From NCBI GenBank assembly GCA_049585795.1, contig JBAVAQ010000072.1, positions 1-64,000 on the forward strand: DNA of 64,000 nt. Direction: 5' to 3'. The translations under genes and the position numbers were made by a program. Position 1 is the stretch's first letter; every line of letters starts with the position of its first letter. This document shows positions 16,911 through 25,521 of the stretch, one piece after another. This stretch comes from JABDBE01 sp049585795 (GTDB taxonomy: Bacteria; Acidobacteriota; Terriglobia; Terriglobales; Acidobacteriaceae). The notes under the pieces are model-generated. The model had not been told where the DNA came from and searched no databases. It saw only the letters and a program-made list of their open reading frames with translations.

Positions 16911-17417
16911 ATGAAGAACAGCGGAACATTTAACATTACGGCACACGGCGACCGAGAGATTGTGGTGACGCGTGTCTTCGATGCACCGCGCCACCTGATA
17001 TTCGACGCCTACACCAAGCCGGAACTAATCAAGCAGTGGTTGCTTGGGCCAGATGGCTGGTCGATGCCGGTTTGCGAGGTCGATTTGAGGGCGGGCGGCA
17101 AATATCGCTATGTCTGGAAGAGCGATGCCGACGGACGCGAGATGGGGATGGGCGGCATCTATCGCGAGGTTGCGGCGCCTGAGCGGATTGTGGTCACGGA
17201 GGTGTTCGACGAGGCGTGGTATCCGGGAGAGGCCGTGGACACGATCGTCCTGGTGGAGAAGGCCGGCAAGACCACGCTCACGCAGACAATTCTCTACAAC
17301 TCGCGCGAGACGCGGAATGCGGTGCTTAAGTCGCCGATGCAGACCGGCATGGCCGCAAGCTATGACAAGCTGGAGAAATTCTTGCCCTCGTTGGGGCGCG
17401 AGGCCTTGAGCGCCTAA
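16911..17417 (+). CDS. SRPBCC/AHSA1-family protein
   Basis: 168 residues; AAAGGAG nine bases before the ATG. It has the AHSA1 signature VVTRVFDAPRHLIFDAYTKPELIKQWLLGPDGW, MPVCEVDLRAGGKYRYVW, GIYREVAAPERIVVTEVFDE and a final amphipathic helix (TGMAASYDKLEKFL). Cytoplasmic helix-grip fold with a hydrophobic cavity; substrates in this family are mostly unknown. Co-transcribed with the ArsR gene just upstream. It is the third AHSA1 copy in 3 kb and the only one on this strand; sequence differences from the leftward copies indicate a different subfamily rather than a recent duplicate. Confidence 0.92.
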   Translation: MKNSGTFNITAHGDREIVVTRVFDAPRHLIFDAYTKPELIKQWLLGPDGWSMPVCEVDLRAGGKYRYVWKSDADGREMGMGGIYREVAAPERIVVTEVFDEAWYPGEAVDTIVLVEKAGKTTLTQTILYNSRETRNAVLKSPMQTGMAASYDKLEKFLPSLGREALSA

Positions 17418-17449
17418 GCGTGGTAGTAATCGCGGGCCTTGATGAATTT

Positions 17450-18010
17450 CTAACCCTGACTTCGGACCAAGTTCAGGAAGGACTCATGCACTCGTGTGTC
17501 TTCGCTAAGCTCGGGGTGGAACGTAGCTGCCATCACTTTTCCCTGCCGGACTGCGACAGGATCGTTGCCCTCGGTGGCGATTACTTCGACTCCCGGGCCC
17601 ACGCGTTCTATCTTTGGAGCGCGGATGAAGACCATCTCGATCGGCTCGCTGCCCAGTCGGCCCTCACGGATCGAGCTGTCAATCTGGCGTCCGTAGGCAT
17701 TGCGGCGGATGCGGATGTCAAGCGCGCCCAGTCCCAACTGCTTCGGATTCTCTACCTCGTTGGCGAGCAGGATTGCGCCCGCACAGGTGCCGAAGGTTGG
17801 CTTTACATGAACGAACTGCTTGAGCTTTTCGAATCCGGCTTCGCCGAGCAGTTTGAGAAATGTGCCCGATTCTCCGCCGGGGATCACGAGGCCATCGATC
17901 TCGTCGAGTTGCTGGGGCTTTTTGACCAGCACAACTTCCGCGCCCAGTTCTTCGAGCCGTTTGCGGTGCGCGTCGAAATCGCCCTGCAGAGCAAGAACAC
18001 CAATAGTCAT
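17450..18010 (-). CDS. pdxT: Pyridoxal 5'-phosphate synthase glutaminase subunit PdxT
   Basis: 186 residues. A class I glutamine amidotransferase that hydrolyses glutamine and channels ammonia to PdxS in the DXP-independent PLP pathway. The catalytic triad is visible: C76 in TFGTCAGA and H165/E167 in AATFHPELSE; the oxyanion strand LVIPGGESGT is present. Length is normal. In most genomes pdxT follows pdxS directly; here an unrelated 260-residue gene separates them. No good Shine-Dalgarno site precedes the ATG, and only 20 nt separate it from the unknown gene, so translation may depend on coupling. Confidence 0.96.
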   Translation of the reverse strand: MTIGVLALQGDFDAHRKRLEELGAEVVLVKKPQQLDEIDGLVIPGGESGTFLKLLGEAGFEKLKQFVHVKPTFGTCAGAILLANEVENPKQLGLGALDIRIRRNAYGRQIDSSIREGRLGSEPIEMVFIRAPKIERVGPGVEVIATEGNDPVAVRQGKVMAATFHPELSEDTRVHESFLNLVRSQG

Positions 18011-18030
18011 AAGGTATCACTACGAATTAG

Positions 18031-18810
18031 TCAGGAGCCTGCACTTTCGGTTTGGTAATTTCCAATATTTTCACAAAACTTGATTCCTAAATCCGTCATT
18101 CTTCCGTCCATCAGCGGCACCATGTGCTCCTCTCTGTTCGTCCAAGGAGCGATTAGGCCCCGCTCCACTAACTTCCGCTCGTCCAGGCCAATCAGAGCAG
18201 ACAGCCCATGTCCAAGATTCTTCGCAAGCATAGCCTGCCACTCCCGAGTTGAGATAGACCCGCCAGTCCGCGGACCTCCCAGATAGCTTAGATAGTTACC
18301 GTACACAGTTCTCAGAAGCAGTAATTGACCTGAACTTAAACCTTTCGCCACCTGGAACAGCTGATAAGCTAAAAGGCTCTCTCCATCCGTCGCATTGACC
18401 CTATTGGCCGCTAGGAACATCGCCTTCATCGCTTTTAGACGCTCCGCATCGACCGGGTTTGAATCGATCTCGCTGAGAAGCTCAACCCATGTTTGGTAGC
18501 CCGACGGTCTGCCGGAGAAATCCTCCGGAATCGTCCCCGCTTTCCGCCAGGCTGAAACTTCCCTGCATAGGTCGGTCAACGCCTCGATTATCATCGCAGA
18601 TAACGCCACTTTGGGGCCTGCCAGCACATAGCTCGAGACTCCTGACTGAAGGAGAGCCCCAACGTACGTGGTTGCTTCTGCCCGCGTCTTCGACAAAATC
18701 CGCTCAATTACGCTCGGGTTCGACAAGTGCGCGATGTCTGCATAGTCCCGGCTAGCCAAGACGCAACTCGGCCCGGGTGCAGAAAGAGACTTGTCTGGGT
18801 CGGCGCTCAT
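18031..18810 (-). CDS. Unknown protein encoded between pdxS and pdxT
   Basis: 259 residues, starting 6 nt after the pdxS stop and ending 20 nt before pdxT. Largely helical, no signal peptide or clear membrane segment; a small hydrophobic patch (LAGPKVALSAMIIEALTDL) lies at about 65-85. The C-terminal third (SSGQLLLLRTVYGNYLSYLGG, then ERKLVERGLIAPW and MTDLGIKFCENIGNY) has the feel of a winged-helix-like domain ending in LTxLGxxF, as in some Abi-alpha (DUF4393) proteins, but I cannot assign it. Base composition looks less GC-rich than pdxS and pdxT, consistent with an insertion that kept the operon readable. Function unknown. Confidence 0.75.
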   Translation of the reverse strand: MSADPDKSLSAPGPSCVLASRDYADIAHLSNPSVIERILSKTRAEATTYVGALLQSGVSSYVLAGPKVALSAMIIEALTDLCREVSAWRKAGTIPEDFSGRPSGYQTWVELLSEIDSNPVDAERLKAMKAMFLAANRVNATDGESLLAYQLFQVAKGLSSGQLLLLRTVYGNYLSYLGGPRTGGSISTREWQAMLAKNLGHGLSALIGLDERKLVERGLIAPWTNREEHMVPLMDGRMTDLGIKFCENIGNYQTESAGS

Positions 18811-18816
18811 AGACCG

Positions 18817-19737
18817 CTACCATCCTCTAGTTTGCAGCATGTGGGCTTCGTCCAGCGCGGCTATTGCTAGGCCTTTCATCGCACCAACGAGGTCTTCGCT
18901 GACTTCAAGTAATACTTTAGGGTCGTTGAAGTGCGTGGCGGCTTGGACGATTGCCTTGGCGCGCTTCGCCGCTTCTTCGGGACTAGCGAAGGTCGTCGAG
19001 TCCTGCATGAAGATGCCGGAGCCGACGAAGACGGATTCGGCGCCTAGCTGCATGACCAGCGAGGCGTCGGCGGGTGTAGCGATCCCTCCGGCGGAGAAAT
19101 TCGGCACCGGCAGCTTCCCTTCTTTGGCGACGAGTCGCACTAATTCATAGGGTGCTTGATGTTCTTTGGCTTTGGCATAGAGTTCTTCTTCGCTCAGCAC
19201 GGTCAGTATCTTCATCTCCTGCACAATTTGCCGCATGTGTTTCACGGCGTGGACTACGTCGCCGGTGCCGGCCTCGCCCTTAGTGCGAATCATGGCTGCG
19301 CCTTCAGCGATGCGGCGCAGGGCTTCACCCAGGTTGCGTGCGCCGCATACGAACGGAACCGTGAAAGCGTGTTTGTCGACGTGGTGAGCTTCGTCGGCGG
19401 GAGTGAGTACTTCGGATTCGTCGATGTAGTCCACGCCCAGTTCCTGCAGAATCTGCGCTTCGGCAAAATGGCCGATGCGGCACTTGGCCATCACCGGGAT
19501 CGAGACGGCTGCCATAATCTCGCGAATCTTTTTCGGCGAAGCCATGCGGGCTACGCCACCTTCAGCGCGGATTTGCGCGGGCACGCGTTCGAGAGCCATG
19601 ACCGAAACCGCGCCGGCTTTTTCTGCGATCACGGCTTGCTCGGCGTTGGTGACGTCCATAATGACGCCACCCTTCAGCATTTCTGCCAGGCCGGTTTTCA
19701 GGCGCAGGCTGGTGGATCTTCCGTTGTTTTGCGACAT
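18817..19737 (-). CDS. pdxS: Pyridoxal 5'-phosphate synthase lyase subunit PdxS
   Basis: 306 residues, a (beta/alpha)8 barrel that builds PLP from ribose-5-phosphate, glyceraldehyde-3-phosphate and ammonia supplied by PdxT. Key lysines are visible: K85 in PVMAKCRIGHFAEA and the second in MIRTKGEAGTG; the phosphate site NFSAGGIATPADA is intact. First gene of a leftward operon (pdxS, unknown gene, pdxT) and divergent from a MocR-type regulator across a 207-nt intergenic region. Start at 19737 opens the usual SLRLKTGLAEMLKGGVIMDV after an AGAGGA site. Confidence 0.98.
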   Translation of the reverse strand: MSQNNGRSTSLRLKTGLAEMLKGGVIMDVTNAEQAVIAEKAGAVSVMALERVPAQIRAEGGVARMASPKKIREIMAAVSIPVMAKCRIGHFAEAQILQELGVDYIDESEVLTPADEAHHVDKHAFTVPFVCGARNLGEALRRIAEGAAMIRTKGEAGTGDVVHAVKHMRQIVQEMKILTVLSEEELYAKAKEHQAPYELVRLVAKEGKLPVPNFSAGGIATPADASLVMQLGAESVFVGSGIFMQDSTTFASPEEAAKRAKAIVQAATHFNDPKVLLEVSEDLVGAMKGLAIAALDEAHMLQTRGW

Positions 19738-19795
19738 AAATCCTCTTTTCGCGCGGAACTACTTTTACGATACAAAACTATTGGCTAGCTTGGAA

Positions 19796-19821
19796 TGTCC
19801 ATTTTCGTATAATCTGTCCAT
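19796..19821 (+). promoter_or_regulatory. Probable PdxR-type operator: direct repeats around a -10 box
   Basis: TGTCCAT occurs at 19796-19802 and again at 19815-19821 in the same orientation, 19 bp apart, with a perfect TATAAT (19808-19813) between them. MocR-family regulators typically bind direct repeats near their own divergent promoter. No good -35 is seen. Confidence 0.5.
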
Positions 19822-19837
19822 ACCACTTTCTCACGTT

Positions 19838-19917
19838 TGTCATCCTGAGCAGCCAGGGGACCTGCATTTTCCCTGGGCAGGCGAACAGCAGATTCCTCGC
19901 TTCGCTCGGAATGACAA
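19838..19917. repeat. Dispersed intergenic repeat with terminal inverted ends
   Basis: Begins TTGTCATCCTGAGC and ends CGCTCGGAATGACAA, so the ends TTGTCAT/ATGACAA are inverted. The interior has CAGGGGACCTGC and CAGCAGATTCCTCGCTTCG; the latter phrase recurs near 12280-12303 as CAGCAGATTCCTCTCTTCG. Lies between the operator and the PdxR-like gene. Confidence 0.5.
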
Positions 19918-19944
19918 CCTTAAAAGGGGCGACCTAGGCGAGTT

Positions 19945-21429
19945 ATGGCGAAAAAATCGAGCACGCTGCCGCTAAACCTTCGAGGACCGAAGCCGCGCAT
20001 ACCTTTATATCGCTGGCTCTACGAAGAATTGCGCTCGTCGATTCTTACGGGACGGTTGCACCCGGGCGCTCGCCTGCCTGCTACGCGCGATCTGGCGGCA
20101 CAATACGGAATTTCTCGTCCGACGATTGTCACCGCCTTCGACCAGTTGCGGTCGGAAGGGTATGTGGAAGGCAAGGTAGGCTCGGGAACGTACGTCAGCG
20201 AGACTCTTCCCGACGAGTTGTTGCAGGCGCCGCGCACGAAATCGACTGCGAGAACGCGACGGCGTGCCATTCCGCTTTCCGCTTATGCGCGGCGGTTGCG
20301 GCCGTTGCTTCGCGCTGAACCTCGTCCGGCGCGGGCATTTCGCGCCAGCCAGCCCGCGCTCGATGCTTTTCCCATGAGCCTGTGGGCGAAGGTGGCAACG
20401 CGACGTTTGCGGCGAGTCTCGGCGCGTTTGCTGGCTGGCGGAGAAGCGCTGGGCTACCGGCCGCTGCGCGAAGCTGTCGCCGAGTACTTGAATACCTCGC
20501 GCGGTGTGAAGTGCACCGCAGATCAGGTGCTGATCATCTCCGGTGTGCAACAGGCGCTGGACCGGGTGGCGCACTTGCTGCTCGACGCGGGTGATCCGGT
20601 GTGGATGGAGGAACCGGGATATCCCGGCGCTGCGGTGGTGTTCCGCGCTGTAGGAGCGAGAATCTGTGCCGTGCCCGTCGATTCCGAAGGATTGAACCTC
20701 GAGGCTGGACTACGACGCTGGCCCCAGGCACGTCCCCGGCTGGTTTACGTAACCCCCGCCCACCAGTTCCCGCTGGGAGTAACCATGAGTTTGCGACGAA
20801 GGCTGTCGCTGCTTGAATGGGCACGGCGATCGCGCACGATCATTTTCGAAGACGACTACGACAGCGAATATCGCTATTCCGGGCGACCGATTCCAGCGTT
20901 GCAAGGCTTGGATCGGGCCGCAGTGGTAATCTTCGCTGGCAGCTTTACCGACGTTCTGTTCCCCGCGTTGCGGCTTGCGTATCTGGTAGTTCCCTCCGAC
21001 ATGGTAGACATTTTTGCGACGGCTGAGTCGGTGAGCACGCATCATCCGCCGCTGATCGATCAGGCGATTTTGTGCGATTTTATTCGCGAAGGTCACTTTG
21101 CCCGGCACGTCCGGCGGATGCGGGGGTTGTATGCCGAGCGTTTGTCGGTGCTGGTGGAGTCTGCTCGGGAGCGGCTCGCGGGATTGCTGGAGATTCCTCC
21201 GGTGGAAGCCGGCTTGCGAACCGTGGGCTGGCTCCACGGCGGGCGGTCCGCGGAGCAAGCGGCCCAGGCTGCGGCTCAGCATCAGGTCGAGGTCGTGCCG
21301 GTGAGCCGTTATGCATGGGGCCGCGCAAGGCGCGAGGGACTGGTGCTGGGTTTCGCCGCCGTGGACGGACGCGAAATCCGGCGGGGAGTTGAGCAACTGG
21401 CACAGGCGCTGGACAAGTACCGAGCATGA
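19945..21429 (+). CDS. MocR/PdxR-type regulator (GntR HTH + aminotransferase-like domain) lacking the PLP lysine
   Basis: 494 residues. A GntR winged helix (LYRWLYEELRSSILTGRLHPG, LPATRDLAAQYGISRPTIV, GSGTYVS) is followed by a class I aminotransferase-like domain: YRPLREAVAEYL, EPGYPGA, TPAHQFPLGV, EDDYDSEYRY and LFPALRLAYLVVP. In MocR proteins the motif before LFP is normally GTFSK or GSFSK, the Lys holding PLP as a Schiff base; here it reads GSFTD, with Asp336 (codon GAC at 20950-20952) in its place. Other PLP-contact motifs remain. Divergent position next to pdxS points to control of PLP synthesis. The missing lysine suggests noncovalent or no PLP sensing. AGGCGAG precedes the ATG. Confidence 0.9.
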   Translation: MAKKSSTLPLNLRGPKPRIPLYRWLYEELRSSILTGRLHPGARLPATRDLAAQYGISRPTIVTAFDQLRSEGYVEGKVGSGTYVSETLPDELLQAPRTKSTARTRRRAIPLSAYARRLRPLLRAEPRPARAFRASQPALDAFPMSLWAKVATRRLRRVSARLLAGGEALGYRPLREAVAEYLNTSRGVKCTADQVLIISGVQQALDRVAHLLLDAGDPVWMEEPGYPGAAVVFRAVGARICAVPVDSEGLNLEAGLRRWPQARPRLVYVTPAHQFPLGVTMSLRRRLSLLEWARRSRTIIFEDDYDSEYRYSGRPIPALQGLDRAAVVIFAGSFTDVLFPALRLAYLVVPSDMVDIFATAESVSTHHPPLIDQAILCDFIREGHFARHVRRMRGLYAERLSVLVESARERLAGLLEIPPVEAGLRTVGWLHGGRSAEQAAQAAAQHQVEVVPVSRYAWGRARREGLVLGFAAVDGREIRRGVEQLAQALDKYRA

Positions 21430-21449
21430 ACGCCCGTCCAACACAATGT

Positions 21450-21920
21450 TTATCTCTCTACGAACTTGGCGAACATCTTCTGCGGATCGATGGCGATGAA
21501 TAGTCCCTGGCCACGGGCGAGCACTTCGTTTTTCTGATTGAGAATTTCCGCCTTATTAATGTGCCGCCGTCCGTGGACGCGGACTTCGCGCGATTCCACA
21601 CGCAGCGGCTGGTTCAGCGGAACAGGTTTGAGGTAGTTCACCGTGATCTCGGAGGTCAGCGCGATTACGTGACGCAACTTGTTCACCTTGCCCATGGCCT
21701 CATCCAGGATGGTTGCGATGATGCCGCCGTGGGCGTGGCCGGGAGGGCCGGTATAGCGTTTGCCCAACTGGAAACGGCAGACAAAGGAATCGGTCTCTTC
21801 GTCATAGGCGAACTTAAGTCGCATGCCATCAGGGTTATCGTGGCCGCAAGCGAAGCAATGGTTCTTCTGCATGTGCAGGTAACGAGTGTCGTGGCCGCGG
21901 CCTGTGGATTTCTTCGGCAT
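21450..21920 (-). CDS. PaaI-type hotdog thioesterase
   Basis: About 157 residues from MPKKSTGRGHDTRY (ATG 21920); earlier in-frame Mets would add an implausible N-terminus, and a later start at MQKNHCFACG (21872) is possible. The motif CFACGHDNPDGMRLKF, then GPPGHAHGGIIATILDEAMG is the hotdog-fold signature, with HGG and the catalytic Asp/Glu helix of PaaI/YbgC relatives, followed by TSEITVNYLKPVPLNQPL. Such enzymes hydrolyse acyl-CoA thioesters in the cytoplasm; the acyl group is unknown. Convergent with the PdxR-like gene; no operon partner. Confidence 0.85.
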   Translation of the reverse strand: MPKKSTGRGHDTRYLHMQKNHCFACGHDNPDGMRLKFAYDEETDSFVCRFQLGKRYTGPPGHAHGGIIATILDEAMGKVNKLRHVIALTSEITVNYLKPVPLNQPLRVESREVRVHGRRHINKAEILNQKNEVLARGQGLFIAIDPQKMFAKFVER

Positions 21921-22148
21921 AGCGTCAGGATCATTAAACCACGAAGCACAAAGGAAACCGATTTCCGAGAGTTGTGGATAAGTTTGATTTTCGAAGGTCA
22001 GCAGGCTACGTTCCCGATTCGATTCCTTCCACAACAAGTCCTTGTGCGCATCACAGAGGGCTGTGATAAACTTCGGGGCCGAACGCAGCTTCGTGTTTTT
22101 TGGCGAGCTATGACAATGCGCACACCCCGACCCTCGGAGGTCTTGTAG

Positions 22149-22955
22149 ATGGGCCTCGCACTCCTCGTGATTATCTGGTTGATCACCTTTGTCAGCACTT
22201 ACTTTTTCGCAGCAAAAACCTGGTGGTTACCGCATGGGGCATCGACGTCGACGCCTTGGATCGATCATCAGTTTGCGTTGACTTACGTGCTCATGGGGAT
22301 CGTATTCGTGGCCGCCCAGGGCGCTCTCGGCCTGTTCGTTTGGCAGTATCGCGACCGAGGAAGCGCCAGCAAGGTGACCTACTCTCACGGCAACACCAGG
22401 ATGGAAGTGATTTGGACCGCCCTAACCGCCATCCTTTTTATTGGGCTGAACCTCATGGGCAGTCCTATCTGGGCGTCGGAGCGCTTCGCGCCTGCGCAGG
22501 CGGGGTCGGTTCCGGTGGAAGTGACGGGCATGCAGTTTGCCTGGTACTTCCGCTACCCAGGTCCGGACGGAAAGTATGGCCGCACCGATCCCAAGCTGAT
22601 GGATCCTTCGGCCGGAAACGAAGCTGCAGTCGGGCTGGACACAACTGATCCCGCGTCCAAAGACGATGTGGTCACCGGCACCATGTATGTTCCGGTGAAC
22701 CGGGAAGTCGATCTTACCGAACGCGCGGTGGACGTGATTCACAGTTTTTTTGTGCCGCAGATGCGCTTCAAGCAGGACGCGGTTCCAGGGCTCATCATTC
22801 ATATGCATTTCACACCCACCGAGATTGGCGAGTACGAGATTGCCTGCGCCGAGCTTTGCGGACTCGGGCATTACAAAATGCATGGCATGTTGCACGTGGT
22901 GAGCCAGGAAGACTTCGATAAATGGCTGGCGGCACGGGAGGCGGAGAAACAGTAA
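22149..22955 (+). CDS. coxB: Cytochrome c oxidase subunit II
   Basis: 268 residues, GGAGG upstream of the start. Two N-terminal membrane helices (LALLVIIWLITFVSTYFFA and LMGIVFVAAQGALGLFVW) lead to a periplasmic cupredoxin domain. The CuA site is complete: VIHSFFVPQMRFK supplies the first His and CAELCGLGHYKMHG gives the two Cys, His and Met. TGMQFAWYFRYPG is the aromatic electron-entry region. There is no fused cytochrome c domain, so an external donor is needed. First gene of an operon (coxB-coxA-two subunit III genes-coxD-small protein). Ends in a 1-nt overlap with coxA. Confidence 0.97.
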   Translation: MGLALLVIIWLITFVSTYFFAAKTWWLPHGASTSTPWIDHQFALTYVLMGIVFVAAQGALGLFVWQYRDRGSASKVTYSHGNTRMEVIWTALTAILFIGLNLMGSPIWASERFAPAQAGSVPVEVTGMQFAWYFRYPGPDGKYGRTDPKLMDPSAGNEAAVGLDTTDPASKDDVVTGTMYVPVNREVDLTERAVDVIHSFFVPQMRFKQDAVPGLIIHMHFTPTEIGEYEIACAELCGLGHYKMHGMLHVVSQEDFDKWLAAREAEKQ

Positions 22956-24685
22956 TGGCGACTAGCGCTACAATTCACTCGCACGCTCCTCAGGGCTTTA
23001 TCCGCAAATACATTTTCAGCCTGGATCACAAGGTCATCGGGATTCAGTATTACTTTCTGGCGCTGGTGGCGGTATTTGTCGGGATGTTCCTGTCGCTGCT
23101 CATGCGCTTTCACATGATCTGGCCGACGGCTGTTCTGCCGCTCATAGGCGAGATCAAGCCTGAGACCTATCTCAGCCTGCTCACGATGCACGGCACGATC
23201 ATGGTTTTCTTCGTGTTGACCACAGCGCCGCAGGGCGGGTTCGGAAATTATTTCTTGCCCATCCAGATCGGCGCGCCAGATATGGCGTTCCCGGTTCTGA
23301 ACATGCTTTCGTTCTGGACCACGTTCGTGGCTTTCGTCGTGATCCTAGCGGCTTTCTTCGTGACCGGAGGACCTCCGCTGCACGGCTGGACCGGATATGC
23401 CCCGCTCAGCGCGCTCACCAACTCGGGACCGGGAGAACAACTCGGCGCCGATTTGTGGATCACGAGCATCGCAATTTTCTGCATTGCATCGCTGATGGGG
23501 GCGCTGAACTTCATCACCACTACACTCGACCTGCGCGCCAAGGGCATGACCATGATGCGCATGCCACTGACCTGCTGGGCGTGGTTCGTCACCGCGATCC
23601 TCGGACTCCTGGCTTTCGGTGTGCTGCTCTCTGCAGGCATTCTGCTGCTGCTGGATCGCAACATGGGAACCAGTTTTTATGTTCCGCTGGTTGTGGTCAA
23701 CGGACAGGTGATGGGCCATAAGGGTGGGTCACCCCTGCTATGGGAACATCTGTTCTGGTTCTTCGGACACCCCGAGGTCTACATCGCCATTCTGCCTGGA
23801 ATGGGCGTGGCTTCGCAGTTGCTTTCGACCTTTTCGCGCAAGCCAATTTTCGGCTACAAGGCCATGGTGTACGCGATTATGGCTATCGGCCTTTTGGGAT
23901 TCATGGTCTGGGGTCATCACATGTTTATGAGCGGCATGAGCCCATATACGGCTTTCGCTTTCTCGCTCATGACCATGGCCATCGGCGTTCCGTCGGCCAT
24001 CAAGACTTTCAATTGGCTGGGAACGATCCACGGCGGGCGCGTACGCTTCCAGACGCCCATGCTCTATGCCATTGGGTTCGTTTCCCTGTTCGTGTCCGGC
24101 GGATTGAGCGGGCCATTCTTAGCCCAGCCGGTGCTCGACATTCCGTTGCACGACACCGCTTTCGTGGTCGGCCATTTCCATCTGATTATGGGAGTCGCCG
24201 CCATCTTCGGCATGTTCGCCGGAACTTACTATTGGTTTCCGAAGATGTTCGGTCGCATGATGAATGAGACTTGGGGCCGCGTTCATTTCGTGATCACGCT
24301 CATCGGCACGTATTGCATTTTCATGCCGATGCATTATCTGGGCATGGCCGGCCAGCCCCGGCGCTACTCGCAGTTCACAGAACTCAACTATCTGCATCGC
24401 TTGATTCCCCTCAACGAGTTCATGACCTATGCCGCAATCATCACGGTGGCGGCTCAATTTATCTTTGTGATCAATTTGTTCTGGAGCATGTTCAAAGGTC
24501 CAAAGGCTAGCGACAATCCGTGGGAAGCCACCACGTTAGAGTGGACTACGGCGACGCCGCCTCCGCACGACAACTTTGGCGGACGCACCCCAGTGGTAAA
24601 TCACGGGCCGTATGAGTACAGCGTCCCCGGCGCACCCCGGGATTACATCATGCAAACCGATCCGGCGACGGTGGCATCACATTAG
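22955..24685 (+). CDS. coxA: Cytochrome c oxidase subunit I
   Basis: 576 residues from ATG 22955, which overlaps the coxB stop (TAATG) and follows GGAGGCGGAG. Twelve or more membrane helices carry the heme a, heme a3 and CuB ligands: LTMHGTIMVFF, FWFFGHPEVYIAILPG (His-Tyr cross-link and the A-type Glu), VWGHHMFMSG and VVGHFHLIMG. The HPEVY motif and Glu place it in the A-type heme-copper oxidases. It reduces oxygen to water and pumps protons in the cytoplasmic membrane. The C-terminal tail (PPPHDNFGGRTPVVNHGPYEYS) is typical of this enzyme in acidobacteria. Confidence 0.98.
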   Translation: MATSATIHSHAPQGFIRKYIFSLDHKVIGIQYYFLALVAVFVGMFLSLLMRFHMIWPTAVLPLIGEIKPETYLSLLTMHGTIMVFFVLTTAPQGGFGNYFLPIQIGAPDMAFPVLNMLSFWTTFVAFVVILAAFFVTGGPPLHGWTGYAPLSALTNSGPGEQLGADLWITSIAIFCIASLMGALNFITTTLDLRAKGMTMMRMPLTCWAWFVTAILGLLAFGVLLSAGILLLLDRNMGTSFYVPLVVVNGQVMGHKGGSPLLWEHLFWFFGHPEVYIAILPGMGVASQLLSTFSRKPIFGYKAMVYAIMAIGLLGFMVWGHHMFMSGMSPYTAFAFSLMTMAIGVPSAIKTFNWLGTIHGGRVRFQTPMLYAIGFVSLFVSGGLSGPFLAQPVLDIPLHDTAFVVGHFHLIMGVAAIFGMFAGTYYWFPKMFGRMMNETWGRVHFVITLIGTYCIFMPMHYLGMAGQPRRYSQFTELNYLHRLIPLNEFMTYAAIITVAAQFIFVINLFWSMFKGPKASDNPWEATTLEWTTATPPPHDNFGGRTPVVNHGPYEYSVPGAPRDYIMQTDPATVASH

Positions 24686-24723
24686 TCGTGGTCGCAGGCG
24701 AGGGCGCCGGCGCTACACAACAC

Positions 24724-25467
24724 ATGGCAACTTTGAGTTCCCCAGTTTCGATTGAGGTCCCGAAGACCGGGCAGGGCGGCGGAGGGACGCGTCCGCCTGC
24801 TTATGGCGGTGGTGGCGATGGACGCGGCGACGGCTCGCCCGACTACGGAGCGCGCCTGCGACGCCTCCGACTGGGACTGGCGATCGGGCTGACTTCGGTC
24901 ACCATGATCTTCGTCTCACTGACCAGCGCCTATGTCGTCCGCCGGGGCTTGCCGACTCTCGATGAACGCACCAACACGTATGTTCGCGATTGGATTCCGG
25001 TTGACCTTCCCCTCGCTCTCTTGCTGGTGAACACCGCGCTGTTATTGGTCAGTAGCATCACGGCGGAGTTGGCGAGGCGGCAGATTACGCGGCAGGCGGC
25101 TTTGGCGCCCGTTCGTTCCATCCCTGGGGTTTCTCTGGGTGAAGACAGAGGGTTTCCCTGGCTGGGAGTGACGGTGGTCCTCGGCGGCGGATTTCTGACC
25201 GGGCAGTGGATGGCTTGGCGCGAACTCGCCGATCGCGGCTTTTATATGGCCACGAGCGCAAGCAGTTCGTTCGTTTATTTACTGACGGCCACCCATGCAG
25301 TCCACCTGGCCGGAGGGATTTTGGTGCTGCTTTACGCGGCCGCCGTTTCCTTGCTGCACAAACCGGTAGAGGCGCGGCGTATTGTGGTCGACGTTACGGC
25401 GTGGTATTGGCACTTCATGTTTTTGCTATGGCTCTACATTTTCGGGCTTTTGTGGTTTGTGCGCTAG
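24724..25467 (+). CDS. Heme-copper oxidase subunit III family protein (first copy)
   Basis: 247 residues from the ATG at 24724; a GTG at 24688, just after the coxA stop, is the alternative. It has a glycine-rich N-terminal tail (GGGGTRPPAYGGGGDGRG), then five membrane segments: LAIGLTSVTMIFVSLTSAYVV, LALLLVNTALLLVSSITAEL, GVTVVLGGGFLTGQWMAWREL, YLLTATHAVHLAGGILVLLYAA and WHFMFLLWLYIFGLLWFVR. HAVHLAGG and the final WYWHFMFLLWLY are the subunit III signatures. Next to a longer second subunit III gene; both lie between coxA and coxD. Subunit III stabilises the proton-pumping core. Confidence 0.88.
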   Translation: MATLSSPVSIEVPKTGQGGGGTRPPAYGGGGDGRGDGSPDYGARLRRLRLGLAIGLTSVTMIFVSLTSAYVVRRGLPTLDERTNTYVRDWIPVDLPLALLLVNTALLLVSSITAELARRQITRQAALAPVRSIPGVSLGEDRGFPWLGVTVVLGGGFLTGQWMAWRELADRGFYMATSASSSFVYLLTATHAVHLAGGILVLLYAAAVSLLHKPVEARRIVVDVTAWYWHFMFLLWLYIFGLLWFVR

Positions 25468-25521
25468 AGGCAGGCGTGGGCGGGAGCGCCCGCGCCACAC
25501 GAGCATAAGGAGACATCAAAC

